Shown: piece after piece, positions 36,568 through 44,875 of the stretch
How the letters are laid out: every line of letters begins with the position of its first letter
Numbering within the stretch: the stretch's first letter is position 1
NCBI RefSeq assembly: GCF_004342025.1
Contig: NZ_SLWN01000005.1
Coordinates: forward strand, 310,001-374,000
Reading direction: 5' to 3'
DNA length: 64,000 nt
DNA from: Kribbella steppae
GTDB lineage: Bacteria > Actinomycetota > Actinomycetes > Propionibacteriales > Kribbellaceae
Notes under the pieces: generated by a model
The model's database searches: none
Seen by the model: the letters and a program-made list of their open reading frames with translations, nothing else
What the model was told of the DNA's origin: nothing
Position numbers and translations under genes: made by a program

Positions 36568-36588
36568 CCGACCAGGCTAAGAGCAAAC

Positions 36589-36603
36589 TTGCACTCACTG
36601 CAA
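36589..36603. promoter_or_regulatory. Candidate TetR operator TTGCA-N5-TGCAA
   Basis: A 15-base inverted repeat in the A/T-rich promoter region of the TetR-MFS unit, flanked on both sides by AAAC. A possible autoregulatory binding site. Confidence 0.45.
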
Positions 36604-36672
36604 ACTATTAATCCTGAAACTTTGCACCCACGCACAAATCTGCCCGAACGGCCACGCCTGGACCGCTGGGGC

Positions 36673-36726
36673 TGATAGAATTACTACGCAGCCTCCGGTG
36701 CGGGTTCCCCCGTTCGGAGGCTTTTT
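36673..36726 (+). promoter_or_regulatory. Extended -10 promoter and leader hairpin that contains the ribosome site
   Basis: TGATAGAAT (36673-36681) is an extended -10 element, predicting transcription start near 36688. Three bases later a hairpin begins: arms GCCTCCG (36691-36697) and CGGAGGC (36715-36721), with a smaller CGGG/CCCG stem in the loop, followed by TTTTT. The GGAGG of the 3' arm is the only Shine-Dalgarno sequence for the ATG at 36729 (eight bases away). The hairpin therefore either stops transcription or hides the ribosome site. Confidence 0.65.
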
Positions 36727-36728
36727 GT

Positions 36729-37274
36729 ATGCCGACACTTCTCTATCGAGCCGCTATCCGTGACCTGCGTGGCAGCGAGATCCTGCCGCTCAACCACCTC
36801 CGGGAACGCCACCCCGACATCTACGAACGTGAGGCCGCGAAGTACTCGTACCGGCCCCAGACGATGGACAACGCGGTGCACCCGCTCGAGTGCCGCTGGA
36901 GCGATGTGGTCTTCCTGTCCCCGGTCCATCCGGCACCGATCTTCGGCGCACTCCGCGAGGCGGGCCGGGTCGGACCGACCACTCTCGCCTACTGGACCAT
37001 CGACGCCGATCTGCTCGACCCCGCCCGTACCTGCATTCTGCTCAAGCGCCACGATCCACTGTTCCGACCGCAGCCCGCCACCGACTACCTCCCCTACAGC
37101 GCGGCGACCGTCGCCACCTTGTCCACCCCATCAGCGAAAGCGCTCGATCGGCTACGGAACCTCAACGCCACCGAGCCACTGCTCCCCTGGGCCGATATCC
37201 CGCACATTCTCTATCGCGGCCCGATCGCGGTGAGCCTCTTCCGGGACGCCGACGGCCGAGCCGTCAGCCCTTGA
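36729..37274 (+). CDS. Hypothetical protein, 181 residues
   Basis: Not recognised. The protein is soluble, with no signal or membrane segment. It has a Tyr/Arg start (L-L-Y-R-A-A-I-R-D-L-R-G), L-P-L-N-H-L-R-E-R-H-P-D-I-Y, a W-S-D-V-V-F-L-S-P-V-H-P block (residues ~58-68) and L-A-Y-W-T-I-D. Codon use matches the genome. Its expression is probably controlled by the leader hairpin just upstream. The V-F-L-S-P-V-H-P pattern recalls nucleotide- or ADP-ribosyl-transferring folds, but that is speculation. Confidence 0.7.
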   Translation: MPTLLYRAAIRDLRGSEILPLNHLRERHPDIYEREAAKYSYRPQTMDNAVHPLECRWSDVVFLSPVHPAPIFGALREAGRVGPTTLAYWTIDADLLDPARTCILLKRHDPLFRPQPATDYLPYSAATVATLSTPSAKALDRLRNLNATEPLLPWADIPHILYRGPIAVSLFRDADGRAVSP

Positions 37275-37725
37275 GTCGCGGGAGCCAGGCCGGGACCGTC
37301 CTGCGGTAGTCGTCGTACTGCGCGCCGTACCGCTGAAGCAGCACGGGTTCCTCGTACCACCGGACGAACGCCGCCATCACGGCCCACGCGAGTACGCCGT
37401 ACCCGAGGATCCAGACGTCCAGGAAGGTGAGGGCCTGGCCGAGGATCGCCGTGACGACTCCGACGTACATGGGGTTGCGGACGTAGCGGTAGTCGCCGCC
37501 GACCACGAGTTCCTCGGTCGGGGCGACGGGCGCCGGCGTACCGCGTCCCTCCCGGACGAAGCGCACGAACGCGCGCAGTACGACGTACATCCCGACCGCC
37601 ACCAGCACGAGCCCCGGCCAGAAGCGAGGTCCAGCCCAGCCACTGATCCACCAGGGGATCACGCCACCCACCACGCACGGCGCGGCGAAGAAGAACGCCG
37701 TACTGCCCAGAACGGCCTTAAGCAT
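37264..37725 (-). CDS. Isoprenylcysteine carboxyl methyltransferase (ICMT)/PEMT-like membrane protein
   Basis: 153 residues, four transmembrane segments. The family signature is G-G-D-Y-R-Y-V-R-N-P-M-Y-V-G-V and W-Y-E-E-P-V-L-L-Q-R-Y-G-A-Q-Y-D-D-Y-R-R-T-V-P-A-W, which forms the SAM-binding part. Bacterial members methylate lipids, quinols or small molecules. The 3' end overlaps that of the hypothetical gene by 11 bases; its start overlaps the end of the MarR gene by eight bases, so it is in an operon with marR. Confidence 0.9.
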   Translation of the reverse strand: MLKAVLGSTAFFFAAPCVVGGVIPWWISGWAGPRFWPGLVLVAVGMYVVLRAFVRFVREGRGTPAPVAPTEELVVGGDYRYVRNPMYVGVVTAILGQALTFLDVWILGYGVLAWAVMAAFVRWYEEPVLLQRYGAQYDDYRRTVPAWLPRLKG

Positions 37726-38197
37726 CGTCCAGCCTCGCGATCACGCGATCCGAGAACTCACAGAAGGTTTCGAGCTCGGCCGGGCTCAGCTTGCCGAACC
37801 AGTCGGCGACCGCGGCGAAGTCGCCGGCGTCACGCTCACGCCAGAATGCCGCACTGTGGTTCGTTGCTGACAGCAACTTACGGCGCCGGTCGGCGGGATC
37901 AGGCTCGACCTGCAACAACTCCTTGCGAACCAGGGCGGCGACGATCTGCGCGACGTTCTGATGCGTGCTCCCCAAGGCCGCGGCCGCCTCGGCCAGCGAC
38001 GGCTTGCCCATCGCCGCCACCACCGTGATCAAGGCCGCCTGCTGAGTGGTCAGCCCCTCGGTCCGCAGCCGCTCGTCCATCGCGTAGCGGAGCTTCTGGG
38101 CAAGCATCAGCGTCGTCCGGAACGCCCGGATCGACGGCGCCAACTCCGAGCCCGCACCGATCCCGAGCAGCTCTTCGGTCTTGTTCCTGGACGACAT
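37718..38197 (-). CDS. MarR family transcriptional regulator
   Basis: 159 residues. Winged helix-turn-helix: S-L-A-E-A-A-A-A-L-G-S-T-H-Q-N-V-A-Q-I-V-A-A-L-V-R-K-E-L-L followed by the D-P-A-D-R-R-R wing. It is the head of the marR-ICMT operon and divergent from the glycosyltransferase gene 38 bases away, with a near-perfect operator overlapping its own start codon, so autorepression is likely. Confidence 0.92.
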   Translation of the reverse strand: MSSRNKTEELLGIGAGSELAPSIRAFRTTLMLAQKLRYAMDERLRTEGLTTQQAALITVVAAMGKPSLAEAAAALGSTHQNVAQIVAALVRKELLQVEPDPADRRRKLLSATNHSAAFWRERDAGDFAAVADWFGKLSPAELETFCEFSDRVIARLDDA

Positions 38198-38214
38198 AGG
38201 CAATATATTACCTA
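38197..38214. promoter_or_regulatory. MarR operator TAGGCAATATATTACCTA
   Basis: An 18-base palindrome with one mismatched pair that overlaps the marR start codon and lies 22 bases before the divergent glycosyltransferase gene. Its AT-rich centre stands out in this GC-rich sequence. Confidence 0.75.
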
Positions 38215-38235
38215 TCACGGTCGAAGGGGGCAACC

Positions 38236-39483
38236 GTGATCTGCCTGCTACCGCATTGCGCCTACTTGTCCGAGACATCCCGGATGCTCGAGCTGCACCG
38301 CGCCCTCACCGAGCTCGGCCTCGAGGTCCGCGTCGCCACCCACGGCGGCCCGCACGAGCGTCTACTGGCCGAGGCCGGCATCCAGTACGACGTCCTCGGC
38401 CCAGGCATGACACCGGCCCGAGCGGCCCGCTTCGTCGGCTCGGCGGTCGGGCTCGGCGATCCCCGGCAGAGCATGTACGACGACGCCGAGATCCGGACCT
38501 ACGTCGCGGCGGAGGCGGAGTACTTCCGTGCCAACGGGATCACCGTCGTCGTCACCGGGTTCACCGTGACCACGTTGCTGTCCTCGCGACTGGCCGGCGT
38601 ACGACTGATCACTGAACACGCGGGCAGCTTCGTGCCACCGATCTTCGAACGCCGCCTGCTTCCGGCTCCAACCCGACCGGTGGATCCACGACTGAAGCGC
38701 GCACCCGACTGGCTGACCCGATTCCTCATCAACAGGACGTGCAACCGGACCACGGCGTACTGCAGTGGCTTCAACCGCGTGGCCGAAACACTCGGTGTAG
38801 AAGGAGTTCCCAGCCTGGCCGCGCTTCTGCTCGGCGATCTCTCGTTGGTCCCGGAGATCCCCGAAGTACTCGGAATCTCCTCCGCCGAGATCGCCGCCTG
38901 GAGGCCCGGCAAGGGCTATCGCGCCAGCTCGCAGCTCACGACAGTCGGGCCGCTGTACGCCCATCTCGACCTCCCGTTGCCCGCTGAGGTGCAGAGGTTC
39001 CTCGACCGGCCGGGCCCGACGATCTACCTCGCGATGACGTCGACACCGCCCGCCCAGGTCCGTACGGCGATCGCCGAGCTCAGCCGCCTCGACGTACGGA
39101 TCCTGGTCGCCGGCACGATCCACGACCTCGGCGACCTGGCCACCGACCGAATCATGGTAGAGGGCGTACTGCCGAGCCACCTGGTCATGCCGCAGGTCGA
39201 GCTCGCGGTCACGACCGGCGGCCAGGGCAGCGTGCAGACGGCAATGGCCTGCGGTACGCCGCTCCTCGGCATCCCACTGCACATCGAACAGGACCTGAAC
39301 GTCGCCCTGGTCGAGCGTCTCGGCGCAGCCCGCCACCTCGGCCGCACCGACAACCTCGCCGACCTCGCCACCCGGATGCTCGACAACCCCAGCCATCTGG
39401 AAGCCGCCGAGAGAATCCAGAAGCTGTACGCCGCCGTCGACGGCCCGACCGAAGCCGCCAAGGTGATCGCCCAGCAACTCTGA
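38236..39483 (+). CDS. GT1-family (MGT/UGT-like) glycosyltransferase
   Basis: 415 residues, GT-B fold. The N-terminal acceptor domain starts with the usual first strand (C-L-L-P-H-C-A-Y-L-S-E), the C-terminal donor domain has V-L-P-S-H-L-V-M-P-Q-V-E-L-A-V-T-T-G-G-Q-G-S-V-Q-T-A-M and G-T-P-L-L-G-I-P-L-H-I-E-Q-D-L-N, the region that binds the sugar nucleotide in macrolide and rhamnosyl transferases. Such enzymes glycosylate small hydrophobic acceptors, often to detoxify antibiotics. The divergent MarR probably regulates it. GTG start. Confidence 0.9.
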   Translation: MICLLPHCAYLSETSRMLELHRALTELGLEVRVATHGGPHERLLAEAGIQYDVLGPGMTPARAARFVGSAVGLGDPRQSMYDDAEIRTYVAAEAEYFRANGITVVVTGFTVTTLLSSRLAGVRLITEHAGSFVPPIFERRLLPAPTRPVDPRLKRAPDWLTRFLINRTCNRTTAYCSGFNRVAETLGVEGVPSLAALLLGDLSLVPEIPEVLGISSAEIAAWRPGKGYRASSQLTTVGPLYAHLDLPLPAEVQRFLDRPGPTIYLAMTSTPPAQVRTAIAELSRLDVRILVAGTIHDLGDLATDRIMVEGVLPSHLVMPQVELAVTTGGQGSVQTAMACGTPLLGIPLHIEQDLNVALVERLGAARHLGRTDNLADLATRMLDNPSHLEAAERIQKLYAAVDGPTEAAKVIAQQL

Positions 39484-39519
39484 CTCGCAGGTGTCCGGAT
39501 CGACCAGGATCCTTCGACG

Positions 39520-39545
39520 TCTCTGCTGAAGCTCCCCAGCAGAGA
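39520..39545 (+). terminator. Hairpin between glycosyltransferase and DUF998 genes
   Basis: Perfect 9-base arms TCTCTGCTG and CAGCAGAGA with an 8-base loop. It may end the glycosyltransferase transcript or shape the DUF998 leader, whose AGAGGA ribosome site directly follows. Confidence 0.45.
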
Positions 39546-39556
39546 GGACAGAGATC

Positions 39557-40174
39557 ATGGACGTCACCACGCATCGGCTGCGCGCCTGCGGCATCGCCGC
39601 CGGACCGTTCTTCCTGACAGTGTGGGTCGCACAAGCCTTCACCCGGGACGGATTCGACCCGGGCCGGCATCCGCTCAGCCTGCTCGCTCTCGGCAGCGCC
39701 GGCTGGATCCAGATCGCGAACTTCGTCGTGACCGGCGGCCTGGTCATCGCCGCCGCGGCCGGACTACGGGACCAGGGGCGGTGGTTACCGCGCTTCGTCG
39801 GCGCACTCGGGATCGGACTGATCCTGGCCGGCGTCTTCGTCACCGACCCAGGCGCCGGCTTCCCCGCCGGAGCACCCGAAGGCCGGGGCGACCTGAGCTG
39901 GCACGGCCTCCTGCATGAGGTCGGCTTCGGCGTCGTACAACTCGCGTGGATCGCGGCCGCCATCACGGTGGCGAAGCGCGCTGCAGGTCTGTCTCGGTGG
40001 CCGACGATCGCGACGATCGTGCTGGCCCTGGTCGTCGCAGGCTGGCCGGACCCCGACAGTCTCAGCGTGCGCCTGGTGGCCGCGACAGCCATCCAATTCG
40101 CGTTCCTGGCCGTGGTCTGCGCACAGCCACTGGCAGTGATTGGGGTCACCAGGGCAGCTCCTGGAGATGCATAG
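39557..40174 (+). CDS. DUF998 membrane protein
   Basis: 205 residues, six predicted transmembrane segments. The pattern D-P-G-R-H-P-L-S-L-L-A-L-G-S-A-G-W-I-Q near the first loop, and W-H-G-L-L-H-E-V-G-F in the middle, match the DUF998 family. Members have no settled function. It is followed after 25 bases by the MarR-MFS pair and could share their promoter region in part. Confidence 0.85.
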   Translation: MDVTTHRLRACGIAAGPFFLTVWVAQAFTRDGFDPGRHPLSLLALGSAGWIQIANFVVTGGLVIAAAAGLRDQGRWLPRFVGALGIGLILAGVFVTDPGAGFPAGAPEGRGDLSWHGLLHEVGFGVVQLAWIAAAITVAKRAAGLSRWPTIATIVLALVVAGWPDPDSLSVRLVAATAIQFAFLAVVCAQPLAVIGVTRAAPGDA

Positions 40175-40199
40175 CATTCCTATGTATATTCATGGAATG
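40175..40199. promoter_or_regulatory. Operator candidate upstream of the second marR
   Basis: CATTCC (40175) and GGAATG (to 40199) form an inverted repeat around an AT-rich centre, with ATG/CAT inner half-sites. It overlaps the GTG start of the MarR gene and is a candidate autoregulatory site. Confidence 0.55.
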
Positions 40200-40645
40200 T
40201 GATTGCCACTGAGCTGACCCAGCTGGGCGTGGACATGGTGGTCGCCTCGGCGCGGGTGACGCGGATGGCGAGCCGGGACGTGAGCGCGCTACCGCACGCG
40301 GCGATGCGACTGCTCGGGCGGCTCGACGAGCTCGGCCCGACCCGGATCAGCGAGCTCGCCAAGGCCGACCGCTGTTCGCAGCCGACGATGTCCAACCTGG
40401 TGCAACGCCAGGAGGAGCAGGGCTGGGTACGACGCGAAGCCGATCCGACCGACTCGCGCGCCAGCCTGATCAGCCTCACGGACGCCGGGTACGCCGAACT
40501 GCAACGCGCCCGCCAGGAAGCCGGCGCCGCAGTCGCGACCCGGCTCCGTCAACTCCCCGCGACCGACCTCACCACCCTCGAGGCCGCGGTCGCCGTCATG
40601 CGCAAGATCCTCACCCTCGAACCATTGGAGGACAGCCCGCGGTGA
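40199..40645 (+). CDS. MarR family transcriptional regulator
   Basis: 148 residues. The winged helix region is T-R-I-S-E-L-A-K-A-D-R-C-S-Q-P-T-M-S-N-L-V-Q-R-Q-E-E-Q-G-W-V with the D-P-T-D-S-R-A wing. Its stop overlaps the GTG of the MFS gene by four bases, so regulator and exporter are one operon. The GTG start lies at the end of the operator candidate; little room remains for a ribosome site, so the message may be leaderless or nearly so. Confidence 0.88.
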   Translation: MIATELTQLGVDMVVASARVTRMASRDVSALPHAAMRLLGRLDELGPTRISELAKADRCSQPTMSNLVQRQEEQGWVRREADPTDSRASLISLTDAGYAELQRARQEAGAAVATRLRQLPATDLTTLEAAVAVMRKILTLEPLEDSPR

Positions 40646-41853
40646 GCAACTCGTTCCTGAAACAACCCAAGTCCGTCTGGGCGGTCGCCTTCGCCTGCGT
40701 GATCGCCTTCATGGGCATCGGCCTGGTCGACCCGATCCTGAAGCCGATCGCCGAGCAACTGGACGCCAGCCCGTCGCAGGTATCACTGCTGTTCACCAGT
40801 TACATGGCGGTGATCGGCGTCGCGATGCTGATCACCGGCGCGGTCTCCAGCCGGATCGGCGCCAAGCGCACCCTGCTCATCGGCCTGGCCATCATCGTCG
40901 TGTTCAGCGCCCTGGCCGGCCTGTCGAACTCCATCGGCGCGATCGTCGCCTTCCGCGCCGGCTGGGGTCTCGGCAACGCCCTGTTCATCGCGACCGCACT
41001 GGCCACCATCGTGAACTCCGCCAGCGGTTCGGTCGCGGAAGCGATCATCCTGTACGAAGCCGCTCTCGGTGTCGGCATCGCGGCCGGCCCACTCGTCGGC
41101 GGTGAGCTCGGCACGATCTCGTGGCGCGGCCCGTTCTTCGGCGTCGCCGTACTGATGACGATCGCGCTCGCCGCGACGGCCTTCCTGCTTCCCGCTTCAC
41201 CCCCGGCAGCACGTCGTACGTCGATCCTCGAACCGCTGAAGGCGTTGCGGCACCGGTCGCTGGCGACTGTGGCAATCACAGCGTTGCTGTACAACTTCGG
41301 GTTCTTCACGTTGCTCGCGTTCACGCCGTTCCCACTGGCGATGTCGGCTCGGCAGATCGGGCTGATCTTCTTCGGCTGGGGGATCGGGCTGGCGATCACC
41401 TCGGTGTTCGTGGCGCCGCGGCTGCAGCGGTGGTTCGGCACGCTGCCGGTGGTGATGACGTCACTGCTGCTGTTCGGCGCGGACTTGGCGGTGATGGGTG
41501 TCTACGCACACCACCGGGAAGTGCTCGCGATCGGGGTGATCGTGGCCGGTCTGTTCCTCGGCATCAACAACACGCTGATCACCGAGGCCGTGATGGCGGC
41601 CGCTCCGGTCGAGCGCGGTACGGCGTCGGCGGCGTACTCCTTCGTCCGCTTCTCCGGCGGCGCGGTCGCACCGTGGCTGGCCGGCAAGCTCGGCGAGGAG
41701 ATCAACATCCAACTCCCCTTCTACGTCGGCGCCTTCGCCGTCCTCCTCGCAGTCGGCGTCCTCGCCACCGGCTGGAAGCCCCTGTCCCACCTGCGCACCC
41801 CCGCCGCCCACTCCAAGGTCGAAGCCGAAGCCCTCACCGCCGCAGACGCCTGA
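40642..41853 (+). CDS. MFS exporter (DHA1-like)
   Basis: 403 residues with 12 transmembrane segments. Motifs: D-P-I-L-K-P-I-A-E-Q-L (first loop), V-S-S-R-I-G-A-K-R-T-L-L (motif A), R-A-G-W-G-L-G-N-A (motif B) and G-P-L-V-G-G-E-L (motif C), the drug-proton antiporter set. The coupled MarR likely controls it in response to the exported compound. A TetR gene follows 38 bases downstream with its own operator. Confidence 0.92.
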   Translation: MSNSFLKQPKSVWAVAFACVIAFMGIGLVDPILKPIAEQLDASPSQVSLLFTSYMAVIGVAMLITGAVSSRIGAKRTLLIGLAIIVVFSALAGLSNSIGAIVAFRAGWGLGNALFIATALATIVNSASGSVAEAIILYEAALGVGIAAGPLVGGELGTISWRGPFFGVAVLMTIALAATAFLLPASPPAARRTSILEPLKALRHRSLATVAITALLYNFGFFTLLAFTPFPLAMSARQIGLIFFGWGIGLAITSVFVAPRLQRWFGTLPVVMTSLLLFGADLAVMGVYAHHREVLAIGVIVAGLFLGINNTLITEAVMAAAPVERGTASAAYSFVRFSGGAVAPWLAGKLGEEINIQLPFYVGAFAVLLAVGVLATGWKPLSHLRTPAAHSKVEAEALTAADA

Positions 41854-41860
41854 CAGCTCG

Positions 41861-41880
41861 ACCATACCAAACGGTATGGT
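41861..41880. promoter_or_regulatory. TetR operator ACCATACC-N4-GGTATGGT
   Basis: Perfect 8-base arms with an AAAC spacer, followed by one more direct GGTATGGT copy. It ends 12 bases before the ATG of the TetR gene and should be its autoregulatory site. Confidence 0.78.
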
Positions 41881-41891
41881 ATGGTCCTGGC

Positions 41892-42443
41892 ATGGTGACG
41901 CGGATGGAGTGGTTGGAGGCGGGGCTCGAGTTGCTGGCGGACGAGGGGGCGCCGGCGGTCACGATCGAGCGGCTCACCGGGAAGCTCGGGGTCACCAAGG
42001 GGTCGTACTACCACCACTTCAAGGGCGCCGCGGGATTCCGTACGGCGCTCTTGGAGTACTTCGAGGCGCAGTTCACGACACGGCTGATCGACACGGTCGA
42101 GCGTGAGCCCGATGCCGAGCCGGCGGCGAAGTTGCAGCGCTTGCTGAAGTTGGTGCTGTCCGATCCCGACAGCGCTGGGTTGGAGATCGCCGTACGGGCG
42201 TGGGCTTTGCAGGATGCCGAAGTACGGGCGGCGCAGGAGCGGGTGGATCGCGCGCGGACGGCGTACCTTCGCGAACTCTGTCGAGGACTCAAGGCCGACA
42301 TCGACCCCGACCGCTTCGCTCAGCTCCTCTACCTGATCCTCATCGGCGCCGAGCAGGTGCTGCCATCCGTGCCGAAGAGCGACCTGCGCGAGATCTACGC
42401 GATGACACTGCGCCTCGCGACCGGCGAGACGTTGATCGACTAG
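41892..42443 (+). CDS. TetR family transcriptional regulator
   Basis: 183 residues. Helix-turn-helix: V-T-I-E-R-L-T-G-K-L-G-V-T-K-G-S-Y-Y-H-H-F-K (about residues 22-43). The C-terminal half is the ligand-binding helix bundle. The ATG follows the operator by 12 bases, leaving little room for a long leader. The DUF2867 gene follows after nine bases on the same strand and is probably the regulated gene. Confidence 0.93.
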   Translation: MVTRMEWLEAGLELLADEGAPAVTIERLTGKLGVTKGSYYHHFKGAAGFRTALLEYFEAQFTTRLIDTVEREPDAEPAAKLQRLLKLVLSDPDSAGLEIAVRAWALQDAEVRAAQERVDRARTAYLRELCRGLKADIDPDRFAQLLYLILIGAEQVLPSVPKSDLREIYAMTLRLATGETLID

Positions 42444-42452
42444 GAGACCGCC

Positions 42453-42959
42453 GTGCCGCCCCGTACCGATCTGCCCGAGATCGACGACCTGCTCCCTGTC
42501 GTCGACGTCGTCGATGTGAAGACCGTTCGCGGCGCGGTGTCGCTGCGCGAGTTCACCGCGGGTGCGCTTGGCTATTCGCCGCTGTGGGTCAAGGGATTGT
42601 TCGCCGTTCGGATGGTGGTGGCGCAGGTGCTCCGCCTCGAGACGACCGGCGTCCCGAACTCGCGGCGGCTTCGACCGGAGATCGTGAGCTTCACGCCCGG
42701 CGATCCGGCGTCGTTCTTCACCGTCGAACGCGGAGCGGAAGATCACTATCTGCTGCTCAAGGTCACCGACAACCACCTGATCGCGTACCTGGCGATCATC
42801 ACCGACAACGCGCAGCCCGTCAGCGAGTTCAAGGTCGTCACGCTGGTGCAGTACCTGCGATCAGCGGGACGGTTCTACTACAAGCTGATCGAGCCGTTCC
42901 ATCACCTCGTGGTGCGCAGCATGGCCCAGGCGGGTGTCAGGTCATTCGCGTCCCGCTAG
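42453..42959 (+). CDS. DUF2867-like protein
   Basis: 168 residues, soluble, no catalytic motif recognised. Features: L-G-Y-S-P-L-W-V-K-G-L-F-A-V-R near residue 40, F-T-V-E-R-G-A-E-D-H-Y-L-L-L-K-V-T-D-N-H-L, and a C-terminal Y-Y-K-L-I-E-P-F-H-H-L-V-V-R-S-M typical of DUF2867 proteins. Co-transcribed with the TetR gene. The GTG start is nine bases after the TetR stop. The 3' end overlaps the FtsX gene on the other strand by 18 bases. Confidence 0.75.
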   Translation: MPPRTDLPEIDDLLPVVDVVDVKTVRGAVSLREFTAGALGYSPLWVKGLFAVRMVVAQVLRLETTGVPNSRRLRPEIVSFTPGDPASFFTVERGAEDHYLLLKVTDNHLIAYLAIITDNAQPVSEFKVVTLVQYLRSAGRFYYKLIEPFHHLVVRSMAQAGVRSFASR

Positions 42960-44786
42960 CAGGGAGATCGGTTGCGGGCTGGTCGCGCGGTGCGCGGTGA
43001 ATGCAGCCGCGGCACCGACGACGACCATCGCTGCGGCGAAGATCAGGCTTAGTAGTCGCCAGGGAATCGCCAATGCGGCAAGGCCGTAAGGGCCGGCGGC
43101 GATGCCTGCCAGCGCGGCGCCGGCGACCAGGGATCCGAGGAGTACGCCGATGATGACGACGGTGGTCGATTCGACCAGCGCGACGGCGACGACCTGGATC
43201 CGGGTGAGTCCTGCCATTCGGGCCAATGCGAACTCGCGGCGGCGATCGGCTGTGGACATCACCACGGCGTTGACGACGGCAACGGCTGTGTAGATTCCGG
43301 CGAGTCCCATGAGGGCGGCGAAGAGGCCGGAATTGCTGCGTTGCTGGGCTTCTCCTTTCGCTTCGGCCCATTCCTTGACCGACATCCCTGTTCGCAGGCT
43401 GTTGCCTGGTGCAACCTTGACGAGTGTTTCGGTTCGGCCGCCGGCCGGCAGTAACGTACGTGGGATGAAGAAGTTCTCGCTGATGTCGAGGGTCTCCGGC
43501 ATGATCGCGACCACCTTGACCGGGATCTTCCTGTTGCCGAGCGCAATGGTCAGGGTCGAGCCGAGTTTGTAGCCCTCGGCCGCCATTCCAGGGCCGATGG
43601 CAATCGTCCGGCCGGACAGCCGGTCCAGTGATCCCTTGCGCGGGCGGAGTTTGTGCGTCTGCTGATAGGCCGCCGGGTCGATCCCGATCGCCTCGGAGTA
43701 CACAGTTCGCTTTCCGCGGATGACGGCGACAGGTACGGCGGTCTGCGGCGACGCGACCGCGATGGCCGGGCCTTTTGGCACCTCGGAACTCACCACGAAG
43801 TCGGCCGTGATCAGCCTCTCCTGTTCGACGCCGACCGCTTTGGCGAGTGATCCGAACGTTCCCCACAACCCGACCACGAGTCCCACCAGCACGATCAACG
43901 GGGCTGCTGTGGCCGCACTTCGTCGTACGGCATGAAGAACGCCGGCTCGAGCGAGGTCGGCGATGAGGTTGCCGCGGAGCACTGCGGCGGGAAGGCGACC
44001 GGCCAGCGGTACGACGATCGGGCTGAGCTGACTCAGTGCGATCGAACCGCTGATCATCACGATCAGGCCGATCATCAGTCCGGCGACGAGATCGCGGGCG
44101 GCCTGTGCGGCGATCACCAGCAATACGGTGCATGCTGCGGCCGAGAGTCCCCAGAACCAACGCCATGCGGTCATTACGCGCATCGCCTTGGGAGACTCTG
44201 TGAGGGCTTCGAGTGCGCTGACTCGGGATGCTCGCCAAGCGGCCGTGAGTACGCCGACCAGCGCGGTGCTGACTCCGACGATCATCGCGGCCCACATCGC
44301 ACCTTGATCCCAGGATGCGTCGAACCACGGTGGCAGCATGCCGAGCTTGATCAGCAACGCCGACTGCGCCCAGGTGCCGAGTAGCCCGACCGGTACGCCG
44401 ATCGCCGTACCCAACACCCCGAGCAGCCCGGCCTCACACACCAGCATCAAGCAGACGTATCCCCGTTGCGCTCCCACCAACCGGAGCAACCCGAGCTCAC
44501 GCCGTCGCTGCACAACCGTGAACCCGAACGTCGTGCTGACGATGAATACGGTCAGAAACACCGCCAACATCACGGACATCCCGAGCAACGTCGCAGCTCC
44601 GACGTACCCCTCGCGAACCCTGGCGCGGTCGTAGGCGGAGAGACCGGCCGGCAACACCGGGCGATCCGTCGCCGCCAGCACCTGCAGCCCCGACTGCACC
44701 AACCCAACCCCAAGCGCGACAGCAACAACCGCCCCCGCAAACAACTGCCACCGACCCCGCAGCGCCCCCAACGACAACCTCAGCAT
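42942..44786 (-). CDS. FtsX/MacB-type ABC transporter permease (no ATPase partner seen)
   Basis: 614 residues, about eight transmembrane segments in two FtsX domains (roughly 60-180 and 480-600) around a helical middle and a short extracytoplasmic domain (residues ~315-470). The loop V-V-Q-R-R-R-E-L-G-L-L-R-L-V-G-A-Q-R and its repeat D-R-R-R-E-F-A-L-A-R-M-A-G-L-T-R are the coupling-helix signatures. Such permeases work with a LolD/MacB-type ATPase that is usually adjacent; none lies within the window, so it may pair with one elsewhere. Confidence 0.88.
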   Translation of the reverse strand: MLRLSLGALRGRWQLFAGAVVAVALGVGLVQSGLQVLAATDRPVLPAGLSAYDRARVREGYVGAATLLGMSVMLAVFLTVFIVSTTFGFTVVQRRRELGLLRLVGAQRGYVCLMLVCEAGLLGVLGTAIGVPVGLLGTWAQSALLIKLGMLPPWFDASWDQGAMWAAMIVGVSTALVGVLTAAWRASRVSALEALTESPKAMRVMTAWRWFWGLSAAACTVLLVIAAQAARDLVAGLMIGLIVMISGSIALSQLSPIVVPLAGRLPAAVLRGNLIADLARAGVLHAVRRSAATAAPLIVLVGLVVGLWGTFGSLAKAVGVEQERLITADFVVSSEVPKGPAIAVASPQTAVPVAVIRGKRTVYSEAIGIDPAAYQQTHKLRPRKGSLDRLSGRTIAIGPGMAAEGYKLGSTLTIALGNRKIPVKVVAIMPETLDISENFFIPRTLLPAGGRTETLVKVAPGNSLRTGMSVKEWAEAKGEAQQRSNSGLFAALMGLAGIYTAVAVVNAVVMSTADRRREFALARMAGLTRIQVVAVALVESTTVVIIGVLLGSLVAGAALAGIAAGPYGLAALAIPWRLLSLIFAAAMVVVGAAAAFTAHRATSPQPISLLAGRE

Positions 44787-44875
44787 GCCCCCACCCAACC
44801 GCGCAGAGAGCCGCGTCGCCCGGGCCTACAAACCCCACCCGAGGTATCCCCCGCGCTACCCCACGCGAGCGCCCG

